Assembly: GCF_014698825.1 (NCBI RefSeq)
Contig: NZ_JACJTT010000002.1
Span: forward strand, 248,001 to 312,000
Direction of reading: 5' to 3'
Length of the DNA stretch: 64,000 bases
From: Richelia sinica FACHB-800
GTDB taxonomy: Bacteria > Cyanobacteriota > Cyanobacteriia > Cyanobacteriales > Nostocaceae
The translations under genes were made by a program, and so were the position numbers. Below are positions 9,568 through 18,294 of the stretch, piece by piece; within the stretch, counting starts at the first letter, position 1; each line of letters begins with the position of its first letter. The notes under the pieces are model-generated. The model was not told where the DNA came from and searched no databases. It saw only the letters and a program-made list of their open reading frames with translations.

Positions 9568-10060
9568 TTGCACAAATTGCACGTAGTCTCTGCATTCCTC
9601 ACCTATCACCTATATATGAAGAAATATTACTAAGTTATTGCAAAGAATTAACGATAATCAAGTTTGTTAAAAATACTGTACGCCACCAAAAACTCATGGT
9701 AGATTAAGAACAAGGTACAGAAAGATTAACGGTTCGAGAGAAAAATTTCAAATTAGAGTTTGTACCTCCTGCTCTAGTTTATTGGGCAATCGACGTTAGG
9801 TTGTGGCTTCCTGTAAATGTGTTTTTGCCTTTATTGTATTGAGTTGTCATTGGAGGTCTTTGAACGCACAGCCAGAAATGCCTGCCTAGTTGGAAGAAAG
9901 GATACACAGTCCTAAAGAGTTGGTTGCACGAATTGTCCACCTTAGTCGATGTAGTTACTACTTCGTTTCTCCCAGTTTTATTGAATTATTACTTTCTAAA
10001 GAAACCACTGTAGGTTGTTGATGATTAACGGTCACAACTGGCAGTGGTTTCAACTTGTGA
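9568..10060. other. Intergenic region, about 493 bp, with interrupted coding-like stretches
   Basis: No intact gene. Short frames with protein-like composition occur on the plus strand, for example around 9721-9840 (ERLTVREKNFKLEFVPPA) and 9914-10017 (ELVARIVHLSRCSYYF), each closed by stops. They may be remnants of a decayed gene, but I do not recognise a family. Confidence 0.35.
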
Positions 10061-10894
10061 CTAATCATTGATTAAAGTAATGAGGGTCACTTCTGGGGGA
10101 CAAAATAAGCGTCCTGGAAAATAAGTACCTAAACCGCGATTTACATATAGTTGATTTTGTGAAATTTGGTGAAAACCTTGGGCCCATTCCCAATGCTGGA
10201 CTACTTTTGAGCAGTCTTCTAACAAAAATGGTAAATAACGCCTTGGTCGTTTAGGAAGATGTTTCAATAGCTTTTTATAGTAAAAGATGGCAGGGCCATG
10301 TCCAGGAATGACAATATGTCCACCATGGGTATGACCTGACAGTTGCAAATCTACACGCCATTTTTGTAAGACTTTAGCTGTATCTGGATTGTGGGATAGA
10401 ACAATCCGCGGTTGACTAGGGTGCAGTTGATTCATCACCGATGCAGGGTGGAATTCCCGCGACCAATAGTCCGCAAGACCAACCAATGGCAATTTTTCTC
10501 CCCAAGGATAGGCTATTTCATTCCAAAGCACATGGATACCAATACTGGTGAGAGCTTTGGTTACTTCTGTTTTGGAATGGTTGTAGTAGATGTCATGGTT
10601 ACCTAGTACCGCGTAAATGCCATGAATGCTTTGTAGGTGTTTAAGTCGTAGCACCAGTTCATGAATGGGTTCGGGGTTGTCGGTGACGTAATCTCCAGTC
10701 AAGACAATTAAATCTGGTTCCAGGTCGTTGGTAGTAGCGATCGCTTCTGCTAAGAGTGATTCTGATAATCGTAAACCATCATAGTGAAAATCAGACAGTT
10801 GCACTAGCTTTCTGCCCTGTAAATCAGCAGGTAAATCTGCTATTTTAACCGTTAATTTATCTACTTTTAAACTTCCCGTAAACAAGCGGTGCAT
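10061..10894 (-). CDS. Metallophosphoesterase (YaeI-like), paralog A
   Basis: This 277-aa calcineurin-like phosphoesterase has all the metal-binding blocks: QLSDFHYDG (D-x-H), LTGDYV, LGNHDIYY, LSHNPD and QLSGHTHGGH. Such enzymes use a two-metal centre to hydrolyse phosphate esters; YaeI-type members tend to be membrane-associated and a few act on lipid-linked substrates. There is no clear signal peptide, but the first residues (MHRLFTGSLKVDKL) are mildly hydrophobic. The start is the ATG at 10892-10894. A tandem paralog lies 90 bases upstream in the same direction. The substrate is not predictable. Confidence 0.88.
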   Translation of the reverse strand: MHRLFTGSLKVDKLTVKIADLPADLQGRKLVQLSDFHYDGLRLSESLLAEAIATTNDLEPDLIVLTGDYVTDNPEPIHELVLRLKHLQSIHGIYAVLGNHDIYYNHSKTEVTKALTSIGIHVLWNEIAYPWGEKLPLVGLADYWSREFHPASVMNQLHPSQPRIVLSHNPDTAKVLQKWRVDLQLSGHTHGGHIVIPGHGPAIFYYKKLLKHLPKRPRRYLPFLLEDCSKVVQHWEWAQGFHQISQNQLYVNRGLGTYFPGRLFCPPEVTLITLIND

Positions 10895-10984
10895 AAGTCT
10901 ACAGACGCTCCAGATACTAGCGTTTATAGCTTATCAAATTAGCTTCTCAAGTTACAAAAAATTAGGTATGGTTTGGTACTCAGG

Positions 10985-11815
10985 CTATTGATGATCGAGG
11001 GTAATTATAGTTAGTTCTGGGGGACAAAATAAGCGTCCTGGGGGATAAGTTCCCAACCCTCGATTGACATATAACTGATTATTACCAACGTGATGTAAGC
11101 CTTGTAACCATTCACAGTGACGGACTCCAGAGTAATTTCTTTGTAAAAAAGGCAGATAACGCTTAATTTTATAGGGTATTTTCTGAATTATTTTGCGGTA
11201 GTAGGTTAATGCTGGACCAAATCCAGGAATAGCAATTTGGCCACCATGGGTATGACCAGATAATTGCAAATCCACCCGCCATTTTGTTAATAATGATGCT
11301 GTATCAGGATTATGAGATAATACAATCCGGGGAACATCAGCATCAAGTTGATTCATGACTGTTTCTGGTTGGAAATCTGATGAATAAAAGTCCGCAAGTC
11401 CCACAATTGGTAATTCTGTTCCCAGTGGATAAATAATTTGATTCCACAGCACATTAATTCCCGCTTGTTGTAAAGCTTGAGTAATATCTGGTCGGGAATT
11501 TTTGTAGTATGTATCATGATTGCCGAGCACAGCACAAACACCATAACGACTATAAAGATGTTGGAGATGTGCGGCTAATTTATGAACTGGTTGGGTTGCA
11601 TCAGTTACATAGTCACCAGTTAACAGCACTAAGTCTGGTTGTACTTGATTGCTGAGTGCGATCGCTTGAGTCAACATTTTGTCTGATAAACACAACCCAT
11701 CGTAGTGAAAATCAGACATTTGCACCAGAATTTTACCTTGTAATGATTTAGGTAGGTCTGCAATCTTTACCGTCAATTTCTCTACAGTCAACGGCCCAGA
11801 TAATAACCAGTGCAT
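10985..11815 (-). CDS. Metallophosphoesterase (YaeI-like), paralog B
   Basis: This 276-aa paralog of the downstream gene carries the same blocks: QMSDFHYDG, LTGDYV, LGNHDTYY, LSHNPD and GHTHGGQ, and the C-terminal NRGLGTYPPGRLFCPPE. I start it at the ATG at 11813-11815 (MHWLLSGPLTVEKLTVK), because that aligns residue for residue with the start of its neighbour (MHRLFTGSLKVDKLTVK); a TTG ten codons further upstream is possible but has no support. The two genes probably arose by tandem duplication and may be one transcription unit. They may have different substrates or simply raise dosage. Confidence 0.87.
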   Translation of the reverse strand: MHWLLSGPLTVEKLTVKIADLPKSLQGKILVQMSDFHYDGLCLSDKMLTQAIALSNQVQPDLVLLTGDYVTDATQPVHKLAAHLQHLYSRYGVCAVLGNHDTYYKNSRPDITQALQQAGINVLWNQIIYPLGTELPIVGLADFYSSDFQPETVMNQLDADVPRIVLSHNPDTASLLTKWRVDLQLSGHTHGGQIAIPGFGPALTYYRKIIQKIPYKIKRYLPFLQRNYSGVRHCEWLQGLHHVGNNQLYVNRGLGTYPPGRLFCPPELTIITLDHQ

Positions 11816-12571
11816 ATTTTTCCAAGTTGAGGTAATAGGGAACAAATTTTACGTATTGTTAAGGATTTATCTCTAAGCAAAAACTTGATTTACGGCAGCT
11901 ACATTTTTACTTTCTCCCTTGTTTGTGATCAAAATATCAGTTATATCATTTTTGAATAAATCACTTGTCTTTAGAGATTTGTAATTTATTTATCCATCTC
12001 AATATAGTTATTGTTAAATTTGCTATCTATAGTATATTGCTATTTCCCTAGTATGGCATTGCCATAAATACCCATTTTTTCGGAAATTCAAGAAGTTACA
12101 TAGATAATTTAGCAGGTCTAAATCTGGTTACCATTTGAGATTTTTGGTATAAAATATCAAAAATTTGACAACCGTCTCAATAATACATTACCTGTGTTTT
12201 TACTAATAATTGTTAGTTAATAAAAGATACTAATAAGCTCATGTTTATGGGAAATTCTCGATAAATTCAACAAAAATTCCCAGAAAATTTATTATCGTCA
12301 TGCTGATTATCCATATATTTGAAAGAAATCATTAGGGAAGAGTCATGTTTAAATAAACTGACTAACTTCTGGCATGTCGGTAAATAACATTTGATATTGT
12401 CCAAGACTGGCAATAGCAGCTTTTAAACATTTATCTGTTGCCATTTGTTTCTAACTTGGTCTAGGAATAATTATCACCGATTCACCAAGGAACATTAGGC
12501 ATAAATGATACAAAAAATGTTCTCAAAATCAGATGACAAATATATTCTTTAGCAATTAGAGGAGTTTGACA
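11816..12571. other. Intergenic region, about 756 bp, upstream of the polysaccharide genes
   Basis: AT-rich divergent promoter region. It holds two inverted repeats: a perfect 15-bp palindrome TATGGCA-T-TGCCATA (12052-12066), and an imperfect hairpin TTTTTGGTAT/ATATCAAAAA (12141-12150 with 12154-12163). Either could be an operator for the 12572 gene. No gene or RNA seen. Confidence 0.45.
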
Positions 12572-14809
12572 GTGGCTAAACCTGGGATGAGTCGAAAACC
12601 AATAGTTACTCCCTCTAAACCAAACAGGGTAGATATTCAGCAAATATTAACTATTCTGCATCGTCGTCGCTGGTTGATTTTTGGTTTTTCTTGTGTAGTC
12701 ATATCTGCTACTAGCCTGTTGGCTGTAATGGCTAAACCACTCTACCAAAGCACTATGCAAATTTTGGTAACTTATAATTCTGATGATGGTTTAGCAACAA
12801 ATAAAAACCAGATCAATTCTCAACCAAAAGGTACTAAAGCAATTATTCCGGCTGTAGATTATACTACGCAAATGAAGTTAATGCTCAGTACCAAATTAGT
12901 CCAGAAGGCAGTAGATTTGCTGCAAATTGATTATCCTAGTTTGACCTTGGAAGAGATGAGAGGTAAAAATGCACCGGGACAAACTGGGGCTTTAGAAGTA
13001 GCTATTGTTGAAGGTAAATCTCAACAGCATCCATCTCTGAGTCAAGTCTTTACAGTTTCCTTTAAAGGACGTGACCCTTTAAAAACTAAAAGAGTGCTAC
13101 AAGCATTACAAAAAGTTTATCAAGATTACAATCTTGAACAGAAAAAACAACGATTAGACCAAGGATTGGCATTTGTCAACAGTCGTGTTCCCAAAGTTAG
13201 AAAAGATTTATTAACAGCAGAACAAAAACTAGCGCAATTTCGCAAGACAAACAATTTTATTGATCCAGGTTTACAAAGCAAAATATTACTCGAATCACTG
13301 GCAAATATTCAAAAGCAAATACAAACTAATCGGACTGAGTTACAAGATCAGCAGGTGCGTTACGATGGTTTAGTTCAAAAATTAGCAACTCAACAAAGAA
13401 ATGCACAACCATCACCTAATATAAATCAGTCTAGTCAATATCAGGCTTTGTTGAACGAAATTAGAAAAAATGACAAGGAGTTAACAGAAGCACGTATTCT
13501 CTATACAGATAATTATCCCACTGTTGTCAAACTCAAACAACAAAGACAAGTTTTAGAAGCTCTACTTCAACAAGCTGAACAAACTGCAAAAATTAATAAT
13601 TCTCAGAACAAAGTAGCAGAAATTGACCCCAATTTAGTTAATGAAATCAATCAACTGCAAACCAGTTTAGCTACACTCAAAAATAAAGAAAATAGTTTAG
13701 CTCAAGCTGAACAGCGAATTCGCTCACAATTAACTAATTATCCTAATTTAATTGCTGATTATAATCGGTTGCGTTCAGATGTAGATACTCAACGTAAAAC
13801 CTTTAATCAATTATTACAACTACAACAATCTTTAGGCATGAAGATTGCTCAAGGTGGTTTTGATTGGCAAGTGGTGGAAGAGCCAGGATTAGGTATTTAC
13901 ATGGGTAATCGTCAATGGTTAATTATTTTAGCGGGTGTGCTAATTGGCCCGATTTTGGGTATGGTTGCATCTGTGATTTGGGAACTTTTCAACCAAAAAA
14001 TTCTATCACCACAGGATTTACAAAATCTCACCCATTTGCCTTTACTGGGTTCAGTCCCAAAGTTAGACCAATCTTCTGGAGGACTGAAAAATAAAATTCA
14101 GCAGTTGATGGGACAAAAACCCAAAAGTTTGCCCCCAGCTAATCCAGACGCTAATATCCAGTTGCCTAGCCATGAAAGCCTGGATATGATTTACCAAAAT
14201 ATCCAAATCTTTAAAAATCCTTTGACCTTGAAGTCCTTAATGTTGACTTCTGCATTACCAGGAGAGGGTAAAACAACTTTGGCTCTAGGATTGGGTTTTA
14301 GTGCGGCACACATGCACCAAAAGGTATTGCTAATTGATGCCAATTTGCGATCGCCTAGTTTACACAAAACCCTAGAATTATCCAATGATTGGGGTTTATC
14401 TTTGCTGCTGGTGGATGATATCAACACCCAAGTTAAAAATTACATCCAGCCAATTCACCCTTCCATTGATATTTTAACTGCTGGCCCCATCCCAGAAGAT
14501 GCTGTCAATCTCCTCAGTTCTCGAAGAATGCAGGAACTAATCGTTTCCTTTGAGAAAATGTACGATGTGGTGCTGATTGATGCTCCAGCTATTCTCAATA
14601 CAGTGGATGCGAGAATCTTAGCTTCCCTGTGCGATGGGATTGTGATGATTGGTAGAATTGGTCATTTAAATCCCAACCAACTGCTAGAAGCAACGGCTGT
14701 GCTGAGTAAGTTGAATTTAATCGGCATGATTGCCAATGATGTAGTCGATGCTGGTAAGTTTTGGTCAATTTTAGAAACCAATTCCACAGATACAGCCATT
14801 ATTCGCTAA
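12572..14809 (+). CDS. Wzz/Wzc-type polysaccharide co-polymerase with P-loop ATPase domain, no Tyr cluster
   Basis: The 745-aa inner-membrane protein has a Wzz domain with one transmembrane helix near the N terminus (about 33-53), a long coiled-coil periplasmic region (about 190-420), a second helix at about 448-470, and a cytoplasmic BY-kinase-like ATPase with Walker A LPGEGKTT (about 562-569) and Walker-B-like VVLIDAPAIL (about 663-672). Proteins of this type control chain length and export of exopolysaccharide. The C terminus (LETNSTDTAIIR) has no tyrosine cluster, so autophosphorylation of the usual kind looks absent. I choose the GTG at 12572, seven bases after AGAGGAG; a TTG two codons earlier sits too close to it. 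A second homologue lies at 18295-20499. Confidence 0.88.
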   Translation: MAKPGMSRKPIVTPSKPNRVDIQQILTILHRRRWLIFGFSCVVISATSLLAVMAKPLYQSTMQILVTYNSDDGLATNKNQINSQPKGTKAIIPAVDYTTQMKLMLSTKLVQKAVDLLQIDYPSLTLEEMRGKNAPGQTGALEVAIVEGKSQQHPSLSQVFTVSFKGRDPLKTKRVLQALQKVYQDYNLEQKKQRLDQGLAFVNSRVPKVRKDLLTAEQKLAQFRKTNNFIDPGLQSKILLESLANIQKQIQTNRTELQDQQVRYDGLVQKLATQQRNAQPSPNINQSSQYQALLNEIRKNDKELTEARILYTDNYPTVVKLKQQRQVLEALLQQAEQTAKINNSQNKVAEIDPNLVNEINQLQTSLATLKNKENSLAQAEQRIRSQLTNYPNLIADYNRLRSDVDTQRKTFNQLLQLQQSLGMKIAQGGFDWQVVEEPGLGIYMGNRQWLIILAGVLIGPILGMVASVIWELFNQKILSPQDLQNLTHLPLLGSVPKLDQSSGGLKNKIQQLMGQKPKSLPPANPDANIQLPSHESLDMIYQNIQIFKNPLTLKSLMLTSALPGEGKTTLALGLGFSAAHMHQKVLLIDANLRSPSLHKTLELSNDWGLSLLLVDDINTQVKNYIQPIHPSIDILTAGPIPEDAVNLLSSRRMQELIVSFEKMYDVVLIDAPAILNTVDARILASLCDGIVMIGRIGHLNPNQLLEATAVLSKLNLIGMIANDVVDAGKFWSILETNSTDTAIIR

Positions 14810-14940
14810 TGCACCACCAATCCACTCACTAAATTTCCGCCAAGAGCCAAAGCAAATTGCATAATGAATAGAGGTGGCAACCTCCAGCTGTGGGGCAATG
14901 TCTCAGTTGTGTTGTAGAAGCTCGTATTTTAACCATCAGC

Positions 14941-16086
14941 ATGAAATTACAACTGTATTTAGGCTCTTTATTTTCTCGAATCAAAGGAAAACATTGGTGG
15001 ATAGCGGTTCTATTTTGGTTTGTTTTGGTTGCCCCTGCTCAAGCATCTGTGATTTTGCGTGTAGCTATTGAGAGGGGAGTCAATCAAGTTAAAGTGGGTG
15101 CTTCGACTACAGCAGTAGTTAAAGATAGTTCCGGCAAGACTTTAGGACAATTACCAGGGATGAGTGCCTTTGCAGCCCAAGCCGTACCTGGAGGAGTAGC
15201 TTTAGATCGTTGGCAATCTGGTTTATTTTGGATTGAACCCACAGGTAAGGGATTTGTTTATATAGGCGATCGCTGGTTTCGCGGTAGAGTCTTACTAGTG
15301 CCTACAGATAAAGGTATTACTGCTGTTAACTGGGTAGATTTAGAAGAATATCTCTATAGCGTCATTGGTGGAGAAATGAATTCTAGCTGGCCCCAAGAAG
15401 CCCTCAAAGCCCAAGCGATCGCGGCCCGTACCTATGCCCTCTATAAGCGAGAACAACAACGCAACAATCCTGTTTTCGATTTAGGAGATAGTCCCGACCG
15501 CTGGCAGATTTACAAAGGTGTCAGCAGCGAATCAGCCAACACTTACGCCGCAGTTGATGCCACAGCAGGTAAAGTCCTCACCTACAACAACCAAATTATC
15601 CTCTCCGTTTTTCATGCTTGTTCTGGTGGACACACCGAAAACGTAGAAGATGTGTGGGGCAATCGCTTACCATATTTGCGGGCAGTTGCCGACTTTGACC
15701 AAGACATCAAGGAATGTAATTGGGTCAAAACCTTTTCTCCCGCAGAACTCAGCGCCAGAATTACTGGTGTAGGTAATATCAAAGATATGATTCCTCAATC
15801 GCTTTCACCTTTCCGCAGCGTGAAAGTCTTGAAAATTGTTGGTGATAAAGGTACTAAAACCCTAGAAGGTGAAGAAGTACGTACAGCCCTGAGGCTGAAA
15901 AGCACCCGATTTAGCATTAGTAAAGCAGGTGATGGTAGTTTCATTCTCCAAGGACTAGGTTTTGGCCATGGCTTAGGTATGAGTCAATGGGGAGCCTATA
16001 ACTTAGCTCGACGGGGAGCCAACCACCTGCAAATTTTGGGTTATTACTATCAAGGTGTCGCCTTAACACCAATTCAAGCTAAGTAG
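14941..16086 (+). CDS. Exported SpoIID/LytB-domain protein
   Basis: The 381-aa protein begins with a signal peptide: hydrophobic WIAVLFWFVLV at about 20-30, cleavage probably after APAQA near residue 35. The SpoIID core includes GEMNSSWPQEALKAQ, the AIAARTYALYK helix, the FHACSGGHTENVEDVW stretch and the C-terminal FGHGLGMSQWGA motif. SpoIID proteins are lytic enzymes of peptidoglycan (denuded glycan strands in Bacillus sporulation); in non-sporulating cyanobacteria they presumably act in wall remodelling. The ATG at 14941 starts a complete signal peptide; a GTG 17 codons upstream would only add a non-signal extension. It lies 131 bases after the Wzz-like gene. Confidence 0.88.
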   Translation: MKLQLYLGSLFSRIKGKHWWIAVLFWFVLVAPAQASVILRVAIERGVNQVKVGASTTAVVKDSSGKTLGQLPGMSAFAAQAVPGGVALDRWQSGLFWIEPTGKGFVYIGDRWFRGRVLLVPTDKGITAVNWVDLEEYLYSVIGGEMNSSWPQEALKAQAIAARTYALYKREQQRNNPVFDLGDSPDRWQIYKGVSSESANTYAAVDATAGKVLTYNNQIILSVFHACSGGHTENVEDVWGNRLPYLRAVADFDQDIKECNWVKTFSPAELSARITGVGNIKDMIPQSLSPFRSVKVLKIVGDKGTKTLEGEEVRTALRLKSTRFSISKAGDGSFILQGLGFGHGLGMSQWGAYNLARRGANHLQILGYYYQGVALTPIQAK

Positions 16087-16093
16087 GCAATTT

Positions 16094-16127
16094 GGTGATG
16101 GTTAATTGCTCAACTTTTACCATCACC
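16094..16127. terminator. Hairpin between convergent genes
   Basis: GGTGATGGT (16094-16102) and ACCATCACC (16119-16127) form a perfect 9-bp stem between the SpoIID gene and the convergent membrane-protein gene, touching the stop codon of the latter. There is no long T-run, so it may be a two-way transcription barrier or only an RNA-stabilising hairpin. Confidence 0.45.
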
Positions 16128-17398
16128 TATAAATCATCACCTGCATCTAACATATTGTGACCATTTATCCGGTCAAATTCTTGTGTCAATAAATCGGTTT
16201 CTGTCGAATAAACAGAATCATCTTTTCCAATCAATTTTTCACCAGCAAATTCACGAGCAAAGCTAATTTTATTTTGTAAACATCCATTATCACTATTTAA
16301 TAATCTTGCTCTTTCCTGCCGTTGAGTATTACGCTCTTTAATTTTTTGATTACGCCACTGAATCCAGAAATAGCGTCCTAAAGGTATGGCTAAAAACCCG
16401 ATACCATAGGCTAATAACAGTCCATAAATCCCTTGCACAAAAGCTACCAGTCCACCCAATTGAGCAGCAGCCGTACCATCTCTCAGCAAACTCCCCAGGA
16501 CTAAAGCACCAACACAATTGACAACTCCTAAACCAGCACTTAAGAGAATTTGCCCCGAAGTCGCAGCACTAAATCGCCAAGAAAATTCATGTAAATATTC
16601 TGGTACTGATAGGAATTTCTGTTTACTAGCACGTACCTGTAATTCAGGAAAGTAATAGATAATTTGACCTTCAGAACTAACTTGGGGTTGCCCATTGAAA
16701 CGAATCAATACAGGCAGCATATAATCTTCATACTCCTGTTGATATCTTTCCCCTAAGTTATCTAAATATGGTGCAATTTGTTCAGCAATCACAGCACCTT
16801 GATGATTACTAATGACTCCTGCTATTTCTTGCCAACGTCTTTCTTCTAAATTAGCATTGGGATTACCATCCCCAAATAAAAATGAAAATACTGCCTCGAA
16901 AAAATTCAGTTCATTTTTCTCAGCTTTTGAACGGGTGCGTTCTTGATAGTCAGGACTAAAAAACCAAAATAAATCAGGAAAGTAGAAAAAATTTATCCCG
17001 CCAAAACCACTACTTCTATCATCATCATCGCGATTGGAATTCGCCGCAGTAATAATGATAAAAATGCTAACGGTAATGAGCAAAATTGAGAGTATTAAAA
17101 AAATCCCAAAGGAAATGCGAATCAAGTAAAACAACACTCGCCAAATTTTTTGCCACCATTCTTGCCAGCGCAGTTGTAAATATTTGTTACGCAAGATAGT
17201 ACGAAAATCTTTGGGAAATTGGTAGACAATATCACCAGAAGTGGCTACCTGTAAATGTCCCCCAGCATCAGATGCTAAAGCCAATAATCCCTGACTGGCC
17301 TCAGCCACATTCAACCCCGCTTGAGTAGCGACATCACCCACAGTGACCCGATACCCCAGTTTTTCCACAGCTTGCATGATGGCAGAATTGGGAGCCAT
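16127..17398 (-). CDS. Conserved cyanobacterial/plastid membrane protein (At5g03900-like)
   Basis: The 423-aa protein has an N-terminal winged-helix-like part (about 1-70: GYRVTVGDVATQAGLN, then an aspartate/glycine hairpin), two closely spaced transmembrane segments at about 85-120, a soluble middle with aromatic and Asp-rich patches, and a second hydrophobic pair at about 285-345. This arrangement resembles the plant chloroplast protein At5g03900, annotated in Arabidopsis as iron-sulfur cluster biosynthesis family; that resemblance is from memory and the function is unproven. I choose the ATG at 17396-17398 because GGAGA lies just upstream; a TTG 13 codons earlier is weaker. It converges with the SpoIID gene. 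Confidence 0.65.
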   Translation of the reverse strand: MAPNSAIMQAVEKLGYRVTVGDVATQAGLNVAEASQGLLALASDAGGHLQVATSGDIVYQFPKDFRTILRNKYLQLRWQEWWQKIWRVLFYLIRISFGIFLILSILLITVSIFIIITAANSNRDDDDRSSGFGGINFFYFPDLFWFFSPDYQERTRSKAEKNELNFFEAVFSFLFGDGNPNANLEERRWQEIAGVISNHQGAVIAEQIAPYLDNLGERYQQEYEDYMLPVLIRFNGQPQVSSEGQIIYYFPELQVRASKQKFLSVPEYLHEFSWRFSAATSGQILLSAGLGVVNCVGALVLGSLLRDGTAAAQLGGLVAFVQGIYGLLLAYGIGFLAIPLGRYFWIQWRNQKIKERNTQRQERARLLNSDNGCLQNKISFAREFAGEKLIGKDDSVYSTETDLLTQEFDRINGHNMLDAGDDL

Positions 17399-17658
17399 TG
17401 CTCTTTCTCCTGTGTCCTTCACTTTACATTTATTCAAGTATAAAGTGCTAATTCATGATTGGGCATTGGGATATCTATCGCCAAGATAGGAAGTAAACAT
17501 CTACTCTCCCCATTACCCTACGCTGCACCCAAAAATAGACCAAGCTGGAAATGCTATAATCAATGCCTGACTTGGTTAACCTGCAAGTAAGCATTTAGCT
17601 TTTCAGTTTCCCAATTACCGACAATTTTTAATTCTTAAATCTTAATTTAAAGTTGGCT

Positions 17659-18138
17659 ATGGTTCAGTATACTCTTGCTCAAAGTCCAGAAATTATACTC
17701 ACTGTTCCTGGTAAAGATTCAGCGAAAGCTCGTGATAAAGCGATGGATCAATTAATGGAACTGATGGAAGCAGGTAAGTTACCTACGGAATTAGAAGAAG
17801 GATTTGGCCCACAACAACTAATTGAAGTGAAAGAGCCAGTTGCTGACCCGAACAGTGGAGAGGATGCAATCACTCAAGCTGTGCAAGTTTTAAGCAATTT
17901 AGCCACATTAAAGCTCAAAGTCCAGGAGTCACGGACTGAAGCCTTGGAAATTCGTAAGGCTGTAGATGTACTTTTCTCTGATCAATCAGTATCAGAAGAA
18001 GAAATTACTCGTTTGAAGGAAGGTTTTAAAGTTCTTAAAAATTTTGCCCAAGCTAATTTACGCTATCAGGAAGCAAGAGCTAAAGCTGAACAAGCTCGAC
18101 AAGTTTTAGATCAAGCACTCAAATCTCCTGAGAAGTAA
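17659..18138 (+). CDS. Conserved hypothetical protein, helical, 159 aa
   Basis: Not assigned to a named family. The N-terminal part (about 1-60) is predicted alpha/beta and contains the phrase ILTVPGKDSAKARDKAMDQL; the rest (about 75-155) is a continuous amphipathic coiled coil rich in Glu, Ala and Lys (LKVQESRTEALEIRKAVD; YQEARAKAEQARQVLDQAL). There is no signal peptide or membrane segment. The start is the ATG at 17659, with an in-frame TTG two codons earlier as alternative. It converges with the polysaccharide kinase gene. Coding is very likely; a scaffold or filament-like role is only a guess. Confidence 0.7.
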   Translation: MVQYTLAQSPEIILTVPGKDSAKARDKAMDQLMELMEAGKLPTELEEGFGPQQLIEVKEPVADPNSGEDAITQAVQVLSNLATLKLKVQESRTEALEIRKAVDVLFSDQSVSEEEITRLKEGFKVLKNFAQANLRYQEARAKAEQARQVLDQALKSPEK

Positions 18139-18294
18139 TGTAATTGGCTCATCATCTTGGTGATGGGAGGTGAGAACCGATAAATTTTGTAGAGATATTT
18201 CCGGGGAAAGTTTCTACAACTACTTCTGTAATTTAGTGATTCGTGGTGCGTTGCCCTAGACGACAACACACCCTAAATCAACCTTTATCAACTT

